A stretch of DNA of 64,000 nt from Oegoconia quadripuncta (GCA_949316235.1 OX438757.1:20170005-20234004), one strand, 5' to 3'. Numbered from the stretch's first letter, positions 29,263 to 39,665 are shown. The notes: generated by a model not told the origin, from the sequence alone. Made by a program: numbers and translations.

Positions 29263-29684
29263 ATATACTCACTTACACACATTCGCACACATTCACCCAA
29301 CACACACTGTGCTCAGTAGTCTTTCCGAATGCATCACGCATGATGATAACTGATCCCAAGATTTTATCGTAGGGCTGGGCACCCACATACACCACTCAAA
29401 TCACAACATACACTCAAATCATAATACACAAACTAGTCAGTAGCAGCTTTATTCATTGCACATTTTATTATTGTGATGATCACTAATGTATACCAAAGTT
29501 ATGTATCACCCAGTTGGCAATCAGCAACTACTAATGTACAGTTGACGCTATAGTACAGGTTTAGACCCATTTTAGCGTCAACTACTCCCTCGTATGTTTC
29601 TTGGCCTCAGATTACTCTCTAATGTTATTAATTAATTACATACATTGTAAAATATTTTTAACAGATTGTACTTTTAAGTAGGCT
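29263..29684. other. Spacer, nothing recognised
   Basis: Starts with CA-rich sequence (29,270-29,320). No gene or repeat match. Confidence 0.4.
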
Positions 29685-30242
29685 TTCAGGAAATAAATAA
29701 ATAAATAAAATAAAATAAAAATAGTTTATTTCAGGATTAGACCCATATTTTGGTTAGTAACTTAAAAATAAATAGGAGTAAGTTAGTATCTTAAATCTAT
29801 AATAACTGTGAACAGAAGGGACCATACGACTGCTGCGGCACAATCAGCACTATTTGGATGTGTGCAAGCGTATCCAGTGCCGCAGCATCACGGAATCCCA
29901 CCTGGCCGCCAGTGTGCTCAGGATGGTGTTGGGGCTGCCGCGCACGCGCATCAAAATCGACGCGCTACGTTTCCTGATGATGGCGTGAAAACCGTCAATA
30001 TGCGCATCGGCAAACATTCCCGATGCGCTACAGAAACGCGGCAGCCCCATCAGCATTCTGAACCCGTTATTAAACTGAACGCGCAGCGCACTATACGCCC
30101 TCTGCGTATAATTAACCCACAGATTGCTCGTGTAAAATGACTGACAATATGCTTTAAAAAGCGTCGCCTTAACATGAGCGGTACAGCGAGAAAATCTGCG
30201 GGCCAACATGTTGCATCGGACGGACAGCGCCAGCGACAATAA
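29685..30242 (-). pseudogene. LINE carboxy-terminal fragment
   Basis: The minus strand encodes RCNMLARRFSRCTAHVKATL, FKAYCQSFYTSNLWVNYTQR, ALRVQFNNGFRMLMGLPRFC, SASGMFADAHIDGF and RGSPNTILSTLAARWDS (30,239-29,850), a thumb/carboxy region familiar from insect LINE reverse transcriptases. The 3' UTR has AATAAA and a tail of TTTTA/TTTA units to 29,685. It is open for 129 codons. The catalytic core is absent. Confidence 0.78.
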
Positions 30243-30262
30243 ACATTATTATTATTATTATC
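30243..30262. repeat. (ATT)n microsatellite
   Basis: ATT repeated six times between two LINE fragments. Confidence 0.9.
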
Positions 30263-30375
30263 TTCAAGAGCAGAGTGAATAGGCATTTGCTTGGGATCGC
30301 GTGCTTCATCTTCGACCACATCGTCACTTTCCATCAGGTGAGATTGTGGTCAAATGCGAATCCAATCAAAATAAA
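30263..30375 (+). pseudogene. LINE-B 3' end
   Basis: CTTCAAGAGCAGAGTGAATA encodes FKSRVNRHLLGIA, then CTTTCCATCAGGTGAGATTG and a short A-rich tail. Confidence 0.82.
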
Positions 30376-30597
30376 AAATACGAAAATCCGACCACGTATG
30401 AGAAATAGGGTAATGATTAATACAATGTTTGAGAGCAGCGCTCAAGTTCCCGCTTCTTCTTACCTGTCACACCGCCGGCAACGAAGTCGGTGTAAGACTG
30501 AGTTCCAGTTGGTTCCAAACTCCCGATTTAACACCAAGGAAATGGTGCCATTTTGATTGTTTTAACGACCCGGTCCATACGTAGTAATATATAAGTC
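30376..30597. other. Spacer, nothing recognised
   Basis: No gene or repeat recognised. Confidence 0.35.
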
Positions 30598-31036
30598 TAT
30601 CTAGCTTTCCGCCGCGGTTTCGCCTGCGTTAGAACACTTAGATTTAATTTGTTTATCCAGCCGGAACTACTCGCTTTATCGGGATAAAAATATCCTATGT
30701 CTTAATCCTGTTTATATTATACCTAAGTACCAAATTTCATCCAAATCCGTTTTTTTATGCACAACGGGTTGGTACTTGACCTCAATCACACCTGATGTTA
30801 AGTGAAGATGAGGTCGAAGGTGGAAGCGTACTGACCCGAAAACCCCAACACTTTTGGGGACTGCCTATCTTATCTCTGACAATCGGAACACAACAATGCT
30901 ATTAACATTGTTGCTTGGCGGCAGATTTAGATAAGATGGTGGTAGCTAGTCAGGCGGACATTCATTCCGTTCATTCGTTTCTTGATTGAGCAAAAAACAA
31001 ACAAACATCCAAACTTTCGCATTATAATATTAGTTA
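30598..31036 (+). repeat. Rep-X copy split by SINE-1
   Basis: CTAGCTTTCCGCCGCGGTTT to CCAAATTTCATCCAAATCCG (to 30,750), then SINE-1, then CCGTTCATTCGTTTCTTGAT to TTTCGCATTATAATATTAGT. The two halves join into one normal copy. Confidence 0.85.
30751..30965 (-). mobile_element. SINE-1, 5'-truncated, nested in Rep-X
   Basis: TTTTTTATGCACAACGGGTT to TAGTCAGGCGGACATT. TCCGT lies on both sides (30,746-30,750 and 30,966-30,970), the likely target duplication. Confidence 0.87.
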
Positions 31037-31691
31037 GAGCAGTTGTGGTCACCGCACTTAGTTCACAAACAAACTGACTTTAGAAATAAATTCGGAAATC
31101 CCGACGTTTTGAATAAATAATCAGTACTGAGCTTGACATTTACCGGTTTTAAAAACGTTGTCTATTTCGTTACATTTAGAAAAATGTCGCCGTGAATTAT
31201 AAAATTTAATAAGACAGACGAAATGAAAGAAAATAATTTGCATTTCAAAATCGTTTCCAATAGCTGTACGGGTATTGCGGGCAGCGAGGAATTAACTTCT
31301 GTTACTGTATTGGAAACGAGACCAGAAGGGAAATCGGAAATAACTAATTAGTAAAAGAAATGGGGCGGAGAATTTGCAGCATTTTAGCAATCGGCAGCTG
31401 GCGTTCTCTTCGCTGATTGGCTTGAGACCGGGCTCTCACAATTACTTTGTGCCTTTTGTGTCTTGACTTTTATCTTTTGTGTATATCATGCGCAGACTTA
31501 AAAGTAACAGTAGACATTGCCTTGTACGTCAAAGCCTAAACGTAACTAATGTCTTGTAAGGAAACGGACTACGCTATGTGATCGTGTACTTGATCTACTA
31601 TATTTATCTGTACAACAAAATATGTAGACGCATACACATATTATATACATTAAACAGATATTAATGTAAAATAGCTCTTAAAAACTGGCTG
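31037..31691. other. Spacer, nothing recognised
   Basis: No open frame or repeat match. Possibly single-copy host DNA. Confidence 0.35.
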
Positions 31692-31694
31692 TTA

Positions 31695-32287
31695 AGGCTG
31701 GTTTACACAGTCCGAGCTGCTGCCTTGCCAGTAGACAGCTACTCGGTTTGTCTACTCGTACGCCAGTAGCTCGGCTCGCCTTTGCTGTTTACACGACACC
31801 TAGCTACTGCCCAGTCCGAGTTGAGTCGCGATGTCGAGTGAACTTGTTTTAATTAAAAAAACGGTGATACGCTCTATGACAACAATATTATGTCAGGAAT
31901 TGGAAAATATCTATAACCATAGCCAATATCAAAAAATATTATTGTCAGAAGACCATCTATCCGCAGCCATTTGGAACTCGATTTCGTACGTAGGCGTAGC
32001 GCACAAAAAAACACGGGTTCCACTCACAACTGTCCGGCTGGCACTGGCGAGCTACTGCCGAACGCGTCCAAACGATGCGAGCGACGGCCGAGCCGCTGTC
32101 ATGTGCGAGTTGCTGCCGGGTGAGAGGCGAGTGAAAACAAAAAATGTTGAAGTAACTCGGATGCGAGCTACTGACCAACTCGCACGTACGAGTTACTCGT
32201 AAGTTACGTCCAAACAGTGCGAGTTACTGCAGTGCAGCTACTCGGAAGGCTGACTCGTACGCTAGCTCGCACTGTGTAAACCAGCCA
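31695..32287. mobile_element. TIR transposon with TTA duplication, PIF/Harbinger-like
   Basis: 593 bp. The left end AGGCTGGTTTACACAGT, then CCGAGCT, faces the complement of TGGCTGGTTTACACAGT, then GCGAGCT: 24-bp TIRs with two mismatches. TTA flanks both ends (31,692-31,694 and 32,288-32,290), as in PIF/Harbinger (TWA). Both arms hold many copies of CAGTARCTC/GAGYTACTG in both directions, probably transposase-binding repeats. The middle has a 123-codon plus frame (31,831-32,202) starting MSSELVLIKKTVIRSMTTIL that I cannot assign. It could be the amino end of a lost transposase or chance. Confidence 0.8.
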
Positions 32288-32292
32288 TTAGG

Positions 32293-32355
32293 GTTACCCT
32301 ACCTACCTTACCTAATATGCCCTATTTTTTTTTCTTGCGGTAAAGAAACTCATCC
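32293..32355 (-). repeat. MITE-2 end fragment
   Basis: CTTACCTAATATGCCCTATT, TTTCTTGCGGTAAAGAAACT and CATCCAGAATA follow the MITE-2 right arm. Confidence 0.7.
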
Positions 32356-32559
32356 AGAATATACACACAAAATAAGTGCAACTTATATAATTATTAATAT
32401 TTCACATATATTTTTAAGATAACTGATTCTTTAGTGGTAAATAAAAAACAAACAAAATAGGTACCAGACTTCGGCTTACACAGACTCGTTTTATTCGGTG
32501 TCGCAAAATGGTGCCAAAAAGGTCACCATCTTAGCATGAGTTGTAATTACTTAATAACT
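32356..32559. other. Spacer, nothing recognised
   Basis: A/T-rich with no signal. Confidence 0.35.
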
Positions 32560-32630
32560 ACAACGCTGATTTTCAGAGGAGCCTCACATGACGCACGGAC
32601 GTCAATCAACAGACATTGAAGTACAGAAAT
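32560..32630 (+). repeat. Rep-Y fragment
   Basis: ACGCTGATTTTCAGAGG and ATGACGCACGGACG resemble AGCGCTGGTTTTCAGTG and GTGACGCACGGA at 48.5 and 62.0 kb. Confidence 0.55.
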
Positions 32631-32799
32631 TATGGTAAGTTTTATTTATTCATATATTGCATATTATTATTTTTTTCTCAGTTTCATCTACAATCAGTTG
32701 TTTAACTATAAGTAGATTTTTTGTAGGTCCTTCACACATTTCGAGTGCATCCTCCAGCGAGGATATCTACCCATATTCAGATTACGCATTGCAGGTCCC

Positions 32800-33065
32800 T
32801 TAGTCACTAAAGACATCTTTCCGTTTCAGACGTTTGTTGTAGGTACGGTTTGTCAACTGTGTAGCCAGATCATTGGGATGTTTTTCCAACAGTGCTTTGG
32901 ATTTCATCCTTTATGTGCTGATATGTAAATTCTCGTGGATTTCGGCATTTGTAATGAACCAGGGTGCTTTACTTGTTGCAGGTAGAATGGAATTTTTCAT
33001 TCTCTGCAATATTGCTATATTAGAATTGCTAGAGCTTCCCCAGAGTTGCACGCCGCATATTAAAT
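32800..33065 (-). pseudogene. Jockey-like LINE carboxy-terminal fragment
   Basis: The minus strand encodes GVQLWGSSSNSNIAILQRMK, NSILPATSKAPWFITNAEIH, then after one frameshift near 32,900 MKSKALLEKHPNDLATQLTN and RTYNKRLKRKDVFSD with a stop at 32,800-32,802. QLWGSASNSNIxxLQRxxxK...APWxxxNxxIH with HPNxLAxxL is characteristic of the Jockey group. It is clear only by translating the minus strand by hand, because of the frameshift and lack of a Met start. Confidence 0.82.
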
Positions 33066-33165
33066 AACAAAAAAGTATTTAGTATGTACATGAAACAACA
33101 AATTTATAAAACACAATTAAAAATACCTATATCTTATAGAAAAAATACGCCGTTCAACTAACTCA
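33066..33165. other. Short spacer, A/T-rich
   Basis: Nothing recognised. Confidence 0.4.
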
Positions 33166-33360
33166 CTTCCGTGAGGCATAGTAGCTCAGCTGCTGAGCAA
33201 AGTAGGCACAAGCTCTCACATCTCCAGAGGCGTGGACTAGTCTAACGGATAAATCCTTTACAAATTGTTTAGGGTCAGAAGACCACGGGCCCAATGTGTC
33301 CACTGCAAGCGCCGCAAACTCGTGGTTTATAGAGATTGACACATATTTACGGCGCTTGTT

Positions 33361-33509
33361 ACTTTTTTTTATTTTTTTTTTATTTATTTATTCAAGAAAC
33401 CAACAGCTTTCTTAATAGTAGGTACAATGTAACAAGTAATTCATAAATATAGCCAATAACAGGTTTCGATATATTATTTCACATTAATACTTTTTTATTA
33501 TTTGTTGTT

Positions 33510-33593
<84 letters not shown>

Positions 33594-33884
33594 TGCGTGT
33601 GCGTGTGCGAGTTTGCGTGTGTGTGAGGGGGTGAGTGTGTATTGTGATGTGAGTGTGTGGCTGCGTATGTATGCATAGAGAAATCGTAATTATTATAATT
33701 TATTAGTAAAGTCATATCATGAATAATTCTTGTCCTTCAAACATTTTGTAACCCTAGATACAAATGCAGTTTTCGTAAGACTGAATGGATCTAAATCTGA
33801 GAATTGTTTATTATAATTTACGAATATACGAGTCATAGGGCAGTTTTGATCATATCTGGTGCGGTGGGTAGGAGTACTAAAGAG
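33361..33884 (-). mobile_element. LINE 3' fragment inserted in LINE-G
   Basis: The minus strand encodes THRTRYDQNCPMTRIFVNYN and KQFSDLDPFSLTKTAFVSRV and stops at 33,717. Below it come a 3' UTR, a (GT)38 block and a T/A tail (AAATA units) at 33,361-33,390. AGTA is present at both junctions in the host frame. Confidence 0.72.
33514..33589 (+). repeat. (TG)38 microsatellite
   Basis: 76 bp of uninterrupted TG, then imperfect GC/GT-rich sequence to about 33,660. Likely length-polymorphic. Confidence 0.97.
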
Positions 33885-34088
33885 TTTAGTATGTCTCGTG
33901 CGCTTACTTGGAGCTTGTTCAGCCGCGGTTCCAGCTCTTTGCGCAGTTCCTTGTATATGGGACGGTGCCAAAGTGTCCGCGCAAGTTACGTCCCATACCA
34001 AGGTGGGCCCCAAGCACCAGGGTACCAAGGTGGCTCCATCAGGTCTTTTCCCGTCGTCCCTGAATAAGCCACAAGGCTCCAGAGCCCC

Positions 34089-34761
34089 CGCGACCGCTGC
34101 AGAATAACAAATAAAAATGACAATAATACAGATAATGCAACACCATTCGCTGAGTTCCCGCCAAAAAAGCCGTGTTTCGATTACTTAGTTCACATTTGAA
34201 TATTGACCACTATCTTTTATAACCAAGGAGATTCCACAAGTGATTCACTGAGCCAATTCCAGCACAATACACTACAAATTATTGTGATTCAAATTATGAT
34301 AGGTATCTCGAAATTTTGTACTGCGCTGAAGTAGTCATTTGCCTCCTGGAGCGGACTGTTTGAATTTAATTGGCATCATTGAGCAGGTACCGGTTGAAAA
34401 TTACACTGCGAAATTTTAATTGGTAGCGTTTAAAGGAAATAGCTGTTCGAAGAGGTTCGTCTTGACAAATGTGTTGGGGAGGATCGTGCAGCCTCTCACC
34501 CTCTCACCGAGATAAGGCGACACTTTGTAATATATTTGTCGCGGCAAAATAATCTGGTTTCGTTCGTACGAACGTGGAGCCTGTCGACGTGTGCTTTGCC
34601 TGCTAACGAGCTGTGGCATTCCAGTAACACATTATCTAAGTACTGTGTCGCTTCTCCTTATTCCTATGTATAACATTGTTAACTTAGTGCTGCTCGTGAC
34701 CGTATGTACCAGTACCTACTCAACAGTGCCCCAAAGACTATAGAGACGTACTGACTTTTTA
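34089..34761. other. Spacer, nothing recognised
   Basis: A 67-codon minus frame (34,416-34,619) has no known motif. Possibly single-copy. Confidence 0.35.
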
Positions 34762-35031
34762 ACGACCTGTTTGGTGTTGTGGTTAGCTATTCTGGCCACT
34801 ATACTAAAAGGTTGCGGGTTCGAATCACGCTGGGGGCATATATTTGTGTGATGAATACGGACATGTGTACCCGAGTTATGGATGTTTTCATTTATAATAA
34901 GAATTTATTAAAAGAAAAATTTATTTATGTAGTATATCAGCCATCTGGTATTCACAACACAAGCCTATAGTTGCTTAGTGTGGAACTAGATGGCGCTGTG
35001 TGTATGTCTAAGGATATTTATATATTTATTT
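34762..35031 (+). mobile_element. SINE-2, full length
   Basis: Head ACGACCTGTTTGGTGTTGTG with GTTAGC and B box GGGTTCGAATCACG, body GTGATGAATACGGACATGTG and GTGTGGAACTAGATGGCGCT, tail AAGGATATTTATATATTTAT. Confidence 0.9.
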
Positions 35032-35074
35032 GCTCCCATATAAGGTGCGGCTTCGGATGCTCGCTGCAGTATAT

Positions 35075-35180
35075 TCTACCTGTATACCAAATTTCATCCT
35101 AATCCGTTCATCCGTTTCGCTGGGAAGGGACAACAAACAAACATCCAAACTTTCGCATTTATGATATTAGTTAGATTAGA
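35075..35180 (+). repeat. Rep-X 3' half
   Basis: ATTCTACCTGTATACCAAAT, CATCCGTTTCGCTGGGAAGG and TTTCGCATTTATGATATTAG. Confidence 0.8.
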
Positions 35181-35802
35181 TATAAGTGCATGGTGCCGGT
35201 TGCTTTCTATTGATGCTAATTTGGTGGTCATTTAGGATTTCCCTTTAACTTTGACTGTCAGGTGGCCTGAACGTGTGAAGCGCCATTAATTTAGCATCTC
35301 TTGTTGACGTGTTAATAAATAGAGTACTTTATGCGTAAACAAATACACATGTATGTGTAGAAACATTATCTCTCTCCGCGGCTCGTCGGGAGTTAAAACA
35401 ACAGCTTCAGAGCTGACCATTCACATGCTAATGTCATGACGGTGGGTCCCTAAACAGTGGCTTTTCTGTAAAAAACCTCGCATAATAATTTTAGTTAAAC
35501 ATTTTCAATGATATGAGTCGCGGGCTTCCGCTAGAACAAACAATATGAGTTTATTATGTACTTATTTGTAACGTGTTCGTTGTGCATGAAGACCTATTTG
35601 GTGTAGTAGTTAACACACAAGTAAGGGACACATTAAGTAGACGTTTTTTTCTAAAAGTAACCTAATATTGCTTGTAGTAGATGTCTTGTGCGGTAAAGAA
35701 TGATGCGGGATCCTCATGAAAACTCTAGCAGCTCACTTTCAATAAATTGGGTTTATTTCGAGAAGATCCAAAAATTACAAAAATAGCCAAGCCAAGAACA
35801 GC
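35181..35802. other. Spacer, nothing recognised
   Basis: GACCTATTTGGTGTAGTAGTTAAC-like sequence near 35,590 is a stray SINE-2 head of about 25 bp. Otherwise no signal. Confidence 0.4.
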
Positions 35803-36165
35803 CAAGTCAAAGTCGAAGTCAAAAAATATTTATTTAGTAGGATAAAGATTATCACTTGAAAACGTCACATTTTTTATCTTAATATTAAAATTATTGACAT
35901 TATTGCTCATTCACAAAGCTGATTTCGCAGAGAAGAACGAGCAAGAAACTCAAGGTTTGCTCTTTAAATAAGTTTGGGTTACAATTATATTATATTATAT
36001 AATTAGACTGAATATCGCCGAGCGGTCTATGTCCAAGCTTGCTTATCATCCAGATAGTCATAAATTTTATAATAGCCTTTGGTAAATAATGTCTGTTTTA
36101 TGATGGTTTTGAATTTATTTAAAGATATATTTTGAATGTCCACTGGAACCTTATTATAAAAGCCA
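35803..36165 (-). pseudogene. LINE-A 3' fragment
   Basis: Tail GTCAAAGTCGAAGTC (complement), 3' UTR nearly the same as the 27.9 kb copy, then the complement of codons for GYYKIYDYLDD and VPVDIQN. Truncated at about 36,165. The base run just outside the tail, AACAGCCAAG, resembles the flank of the 27.9 kb copy. Confidence 0.82.
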
Positions 36166-36579
36166 TATCCGAAAATTCTTCATTGTATTCTTGCAAACAT
36201 CGAATCATGGTGGAGTGGTGAGCATAGTTAGTTCTTGTTCTTTAATCTATCATTCGAAGTCACTCCACATATACTACGTATAGTGAACGCATTTCTACTG
36301 CGTTGATTCTGCTTTCATGCGTCTTCTGCCTTACTCAACAGCGTCTATGATTGATATTAAGGTCTGAGTTCGAGACTGGTCATCAGACACGAAATTTTTT
36401 TTTTTATATCGACGCGAATATTTAAATCGAAGTTGTGTGAATGGTTGGTCAAAAAGTGCTACTATTCAGTTAAGGAATATCTTGACGAAATTTTACTTAA
36501 TAACAGTAATACTTGACAATAATAATGATTAACATTATAATGTAACATTGACATAATTATACTTCGTAAATATTGCAGT
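36166..36579. other. Spacer, nothing recognised
   Basis: A/T-rich without signal. Confidence 0.4.
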
Positions 36580-36865
36580 GAATGCTTGACATAAAATCAT
36601 CATGTTCCTGCCCTTATCCCACTCTAAGTGGGGTCGGCACAACATGTCATCCTCTTCCACTCTCCTCTATCAGCCGTCATCTCCGTACTCACCCCTTTCA
36701 CACACATATCATTCCTCACGCAGTCTACCCACACCTTCTTTGGTCTTCCTCTACCTCTGTATCCCTCCACATTCATACTTAACACTCGTCTTGTTACGTG
36801 CCTTTCATCCCTCCTCATAATGTGCCCAAACCATGCTAACCTTGCTCGAATGCTTGACATAAAAT
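36580..36865 (-). pseudogene. LINE-E (RTE-like) 3' end with perfect 18-bp duplication
   Basis: 250 bp (36,598-36,847) whose minus strand encodes RLAWFGHIMRRDERHV, RRVLSMNVEGYRGRGRPKKV and GVSTEMTADRGEWKRMTCCA, the widespread carboxy end of RTE-type LINEs, with a CATCATG-type 3' end. GAATGCTTGACATAAAAT flanks it on both sides (36,580-36,597 and 36,848-36,865), an exact target duplication. Heavily 5'-truncated. Young, judging by the perfect duplication. Confidence 0.93.
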
Positions 36866-37058
36866 ATGTATAAAATTAAATTATGAATAATATTTGCACG
36901 CCTGTATATAGGCAGATTTTGCTGGAACTATGTACAATTATACCAACTAATGTTTATACCTAAAATCATTTGCAAATAAATTACTATTTAATTTCAACAT
37001 TCGCTCCCATACGTCAGCGTGGGCACCAACACGCCATTGTGGAACGCTTGGTTTCATT

Positions 37059-37295
37059 GGTTGGCGGTAGGGCATTTTAAATGTCCGCCTGGCTAGCTAC
37101 CACCATCTTATCTAAATCTGCCGCCAAGCAGCAACGTTAATAGCATTGTTGTGTTCCGGTTGTCAGAGATAAGATAGCCAGTCCTCCAAATGTGTTGGGG
37201 TTTCCGGGTTAGTACGCTTCCACCTTCGACCTCATCTTTACTTAACATCAGGTGTGATTGACGTCAAGTACCAACCCGTTGTGCATAAAAAAAAA
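37059..37295 (+). mobile_element. SINE-1, 5'-truncated
   Basis: GGTTGGCGGTAGGGCATTTT to CCGTTGTGCATAAAAAAAAA. Body near consensus. Confidence 0.88.
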
Positions 37296-38092
37296 CCTAG
37301 AGTGGGATAAGGGTAGGAAAATGATGATTTATAGCTCAGTCAGCTATTCATGTCCAAAGACTCAAAGGGTTCTTAACTTTAAGAGCCCCTTAAATATCTA
37401 TTGTCACGTTCGTTCCAAGCGACGGAATGATGTGTGAAGGTCTCATAAATTTGGGCGTCAGTACCTTTAAATCATAACTCCCACTGCGCTCAAAATAGAA
37501 TTTTAGTTGGTGGTTGGACATTTTAAATGTCCGGCTGTTGTTGTGCATGAAAAAAAAGACGCTACTATCGCGACTCGCGATAATAATCATTCACTTAAAT
37601 ATAGCTTCATATAACTAAACCTATCAAACGGAACATGAGGTACCTATATACCGTATACAAATTGTATTCACGAAATACGCCCAAATCCGTTAACTGTGCC
37701 GCTGCGATCAATAAGGACCTACATTTATCTTAGAGGCCAACCTCAATGGATGTTTCTTGTTAGATAGAACCGATGTATACAGACAGGCGTCGAACCCCGC
37801 GTCGTCCTTAATTCCTGCTCCAATTTCTCCACAAAACGGGAATTGTGGGGCGGACGACTTAAAAATTCCCGACAAGGGACCGCCTCGTAATTTGTATAGA
37901 ATAAAACGGCATAATAGTCCAGTGAGGATACACTTTTAATTTCCTATAATCTTAAAGGCCGTGATTTTTTGCACATGGAGGGGGTATCTGTCAGTGATAG
38001 AATAATTTTTTTTTTTTTTTTATTAAATATGTTTTAAAAATGTTCTAACATATCGGTAGTTTGCTTTAAATATAGTATAGGTAACGCATCTT
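37296..38092. other. Spacer with a tiny SINE-1 remnant
   Basis: 37,505-37,552 (TTGGTGGTTGGACATTTTAA then TTGTTGTGCATGAAAAAAAA) is a SINE-1 copy missing almost all its middle. Nothing else recognised. Confidence 0.5.
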
Positions 38093-38278
38093 TGACGACC
38101 GATTGGTGTAGTTGATAGTGACCCTGTCAGCGAAACCAACGGTTGCGGGTTCGAATCCCGCGACGGGTAAATGTTTGTGTGATGAATATGAACATTTATT
38201 CCTGAGTCATGGATGTTTATATTATGTATGTTTATCTGTTATCTAGTATCCATAGTACAAGCTTTGCTTAGTCTCACG
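38093..38278 (+). mobile_element. SINE-2, 3'-shortened
   Basis: Head ACGACCGATTGGTGTAGTTG, intact B box GGGTTCGAATCCC and body to AGTACAAGCTTTGCTTAGTC. The last 50 bp (the usual GATGGCGCTGTG block) is absent. Confidence 0.85.
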
Positions 38279-38818
38279 CGCCGGGCAGTTACATTCGTAT
38301 TTCATAGAAACTGTATGAGGACTCCGCGTGCGCTCCGCAAAGCGCACGGGACATATTAGTTCGAGCGAAAATAAGTTTTAATAATTACATACATACATAA
38401 TATCACGCCTGTTACCCGTAGCGGTAGGCAGAGACCACAGACTACCACTTGCTACGATCCTGACATTTTGCTTCATTCACTCTCTCACATAGGAAGTTAC
38501 ACCACAAAAATTGCGTATTTTTCCTGGACTAAAGTCCTCGACAATTTTTAATCGGGTTACAAAGTTTCGTCGCTAAGTGGAGGCTGGGATTGGAAAAATA
38601 ATAAGCCTGTGAAGAGTTTTCTGTCGGTGTGCCGCAAATGAAGTGGTGGGAGCATTGCCGCTGCGAGGAAATTAAAATAAAAAACTGGCCAAGTGCGTGT
38701 CGTAACATGCGCAATGTAGGGTTCCGTACAACATATATCACGCCCCTCAACTTGACCCTCGCATGCAGTCTGTGGAATTCAGCCGGATTAGTCTACAATT
38801 CCTCCTTGCTTAAAATCC
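38279..38818. other. Spacer, nothing firm
   Basis: CTGGCCAAGTGCGTGTCG and GTAGGGTTCCGTAC at 38,684-38,730 resemble a short repeat common in Lepidoptera. No gene. Confidence 0.4.
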
Positions 38819-38937
38819 ATTTTTCTTTATGCACAACGGGTTTGTAATTGACCGCAATCACACCTGATGTTAAGTGAAGATGAGGTCGAAGATGGAAGCG
38901 TACTGATCCGGAAACCCCAACACATTTCAGGGACTTC
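38819..38937 (-). repeat. SINE-1 3' fragment
   Basis: TTTATGCACAACGGGTTTGT to AACCCCAACACATTTCAGGG. Joined directly to a SINE-2 fragment. Confidence 0.8.
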
Positions 38938-38938
38938 C

Positions 38939-39050
38939 AATTTGAATTTCTAACCACCATAAATGTTCGTATTCATCACACAACCATTTACCCGTCGCGA
39001 GATTCGAACCCACAATCGCTGACTGTCACTATCCACTAAACCTTGTGGTG
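38939..39050 (-). repeat. SINE-2 head fragment
   Basis: Complement of the head: ATTCATCACACAACCATTTA, CCGTCGCGAGATTCGAACCC and CTATCCACTAAACC. Confidence 0.75.
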
Positions 39051-39230
39051 AAGTTGAAGTGGAAGGCGCATATAGCTCGAAGAACTGATGGTCGTTGGGG
39101 CATTAAGGTTCTGGAATATAACATACATTAAAAATAAAACTTGGAGAGTTTTTATTACAGGTATATGAAAATTCGTAATTTATGATGCGTGTGTGTGTGT
39201 GTTAGCCTTATGAACAGTGTCTTGGGATTT

Positions 39231-39436
39231 TTTTTTTATGATTGACTGGATTCGCGTTTGACCACAATCTCACTTGATGGAAAGTGCCGATGTGGTCGAA
39301 GATAAAGCACGCGATCCCAGTAAATGCTTATTCACTCTGCTCTTGAAGATCCCAAGGTTGTAGGATTCAGGAAAGACTGACGCTGGAACGGAATTCCATG
39401 CCATGGCTGTTCGGATGATGAACTTCTTAGTGCTTG
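39231..39436 (-). pseudogene. LINE-B carboxy-terminal fragment
   Basis: T run, then CTCACTTGATGGAAAGTGCC, then the complement of codons for GIFKSRVNKHLL, SFPESYNLG and HTAMAWNSVPASVF-like residues. Ends where Rep-X starts. Confidence 0.82.
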
Positions 39437-39445
39437 GAAGCTTTG

Positions 39446-39665
39446 AAGCCCGCGGCTTCGCTTGCTTGGAACAACTTTATCGCGGATATGTTCAATTTGT
39501 TTATCCCGCGGGAACTATTCACTTTATCAGGATTAAATAATATAATATGTCTTAATCCACGGTATGTTCTATCTATGTACCACATTTTAGCCAAATCCGT
39601 TCATCCGTCCCGCAGTGATTGATCAACAAACAAACATCTAAACTGTCGCATTTATAGTAAAATTA
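39446..39665 (+). repeat. Rep-X copy
   Basis: GCCCGCGGCTTCGCTTGCTT, TTTATCCCGCGGGAACTATT, TACCACATTTTAGCCAAATC and CTGTCGCATTTATAGTA. Confidence 0.8.

Larger units (their letters stand above)
33166..34088 (-). pseudogene. LINE-G carboxy domain, split by another LINE
   Basis: The upstream half (34,088 to about 33,885) encodes FRDDGKRPDGATLVPW, CLGPTLVWDVTCADTLAPSH and TAAEQAPSKRTRHTKLFS. The downstream half (33,355-33,166) encodes NKRRKYVSISINHEFAALAV, DTLGPWSSDPKQFVKDLSVR and LVHASGDVRACAYFAQQLSY with a natural stop. RPDGxTLxPW, LVWDxTCxDTLAPS, FETLGPWGxxA and the closing Q-R/L-S motif recur in order at the carboxy end of many animal LINE reverse transcriptases. The halves read through in one frame once the 33,361-33,884 insert is ignored, so the outer element was open when hit. 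Confidence 0.82.

Noticed and set aside
31831..32202. Host gene of 123 codons
   Set aside because: Lies wholly within a TIR element and includes its arm motifs; kept only as a possible transposase remnant.
33479..33715. His/Thr-repeat protein
   Set aside because: Translation of the complement of a (TG)n microsatellite.
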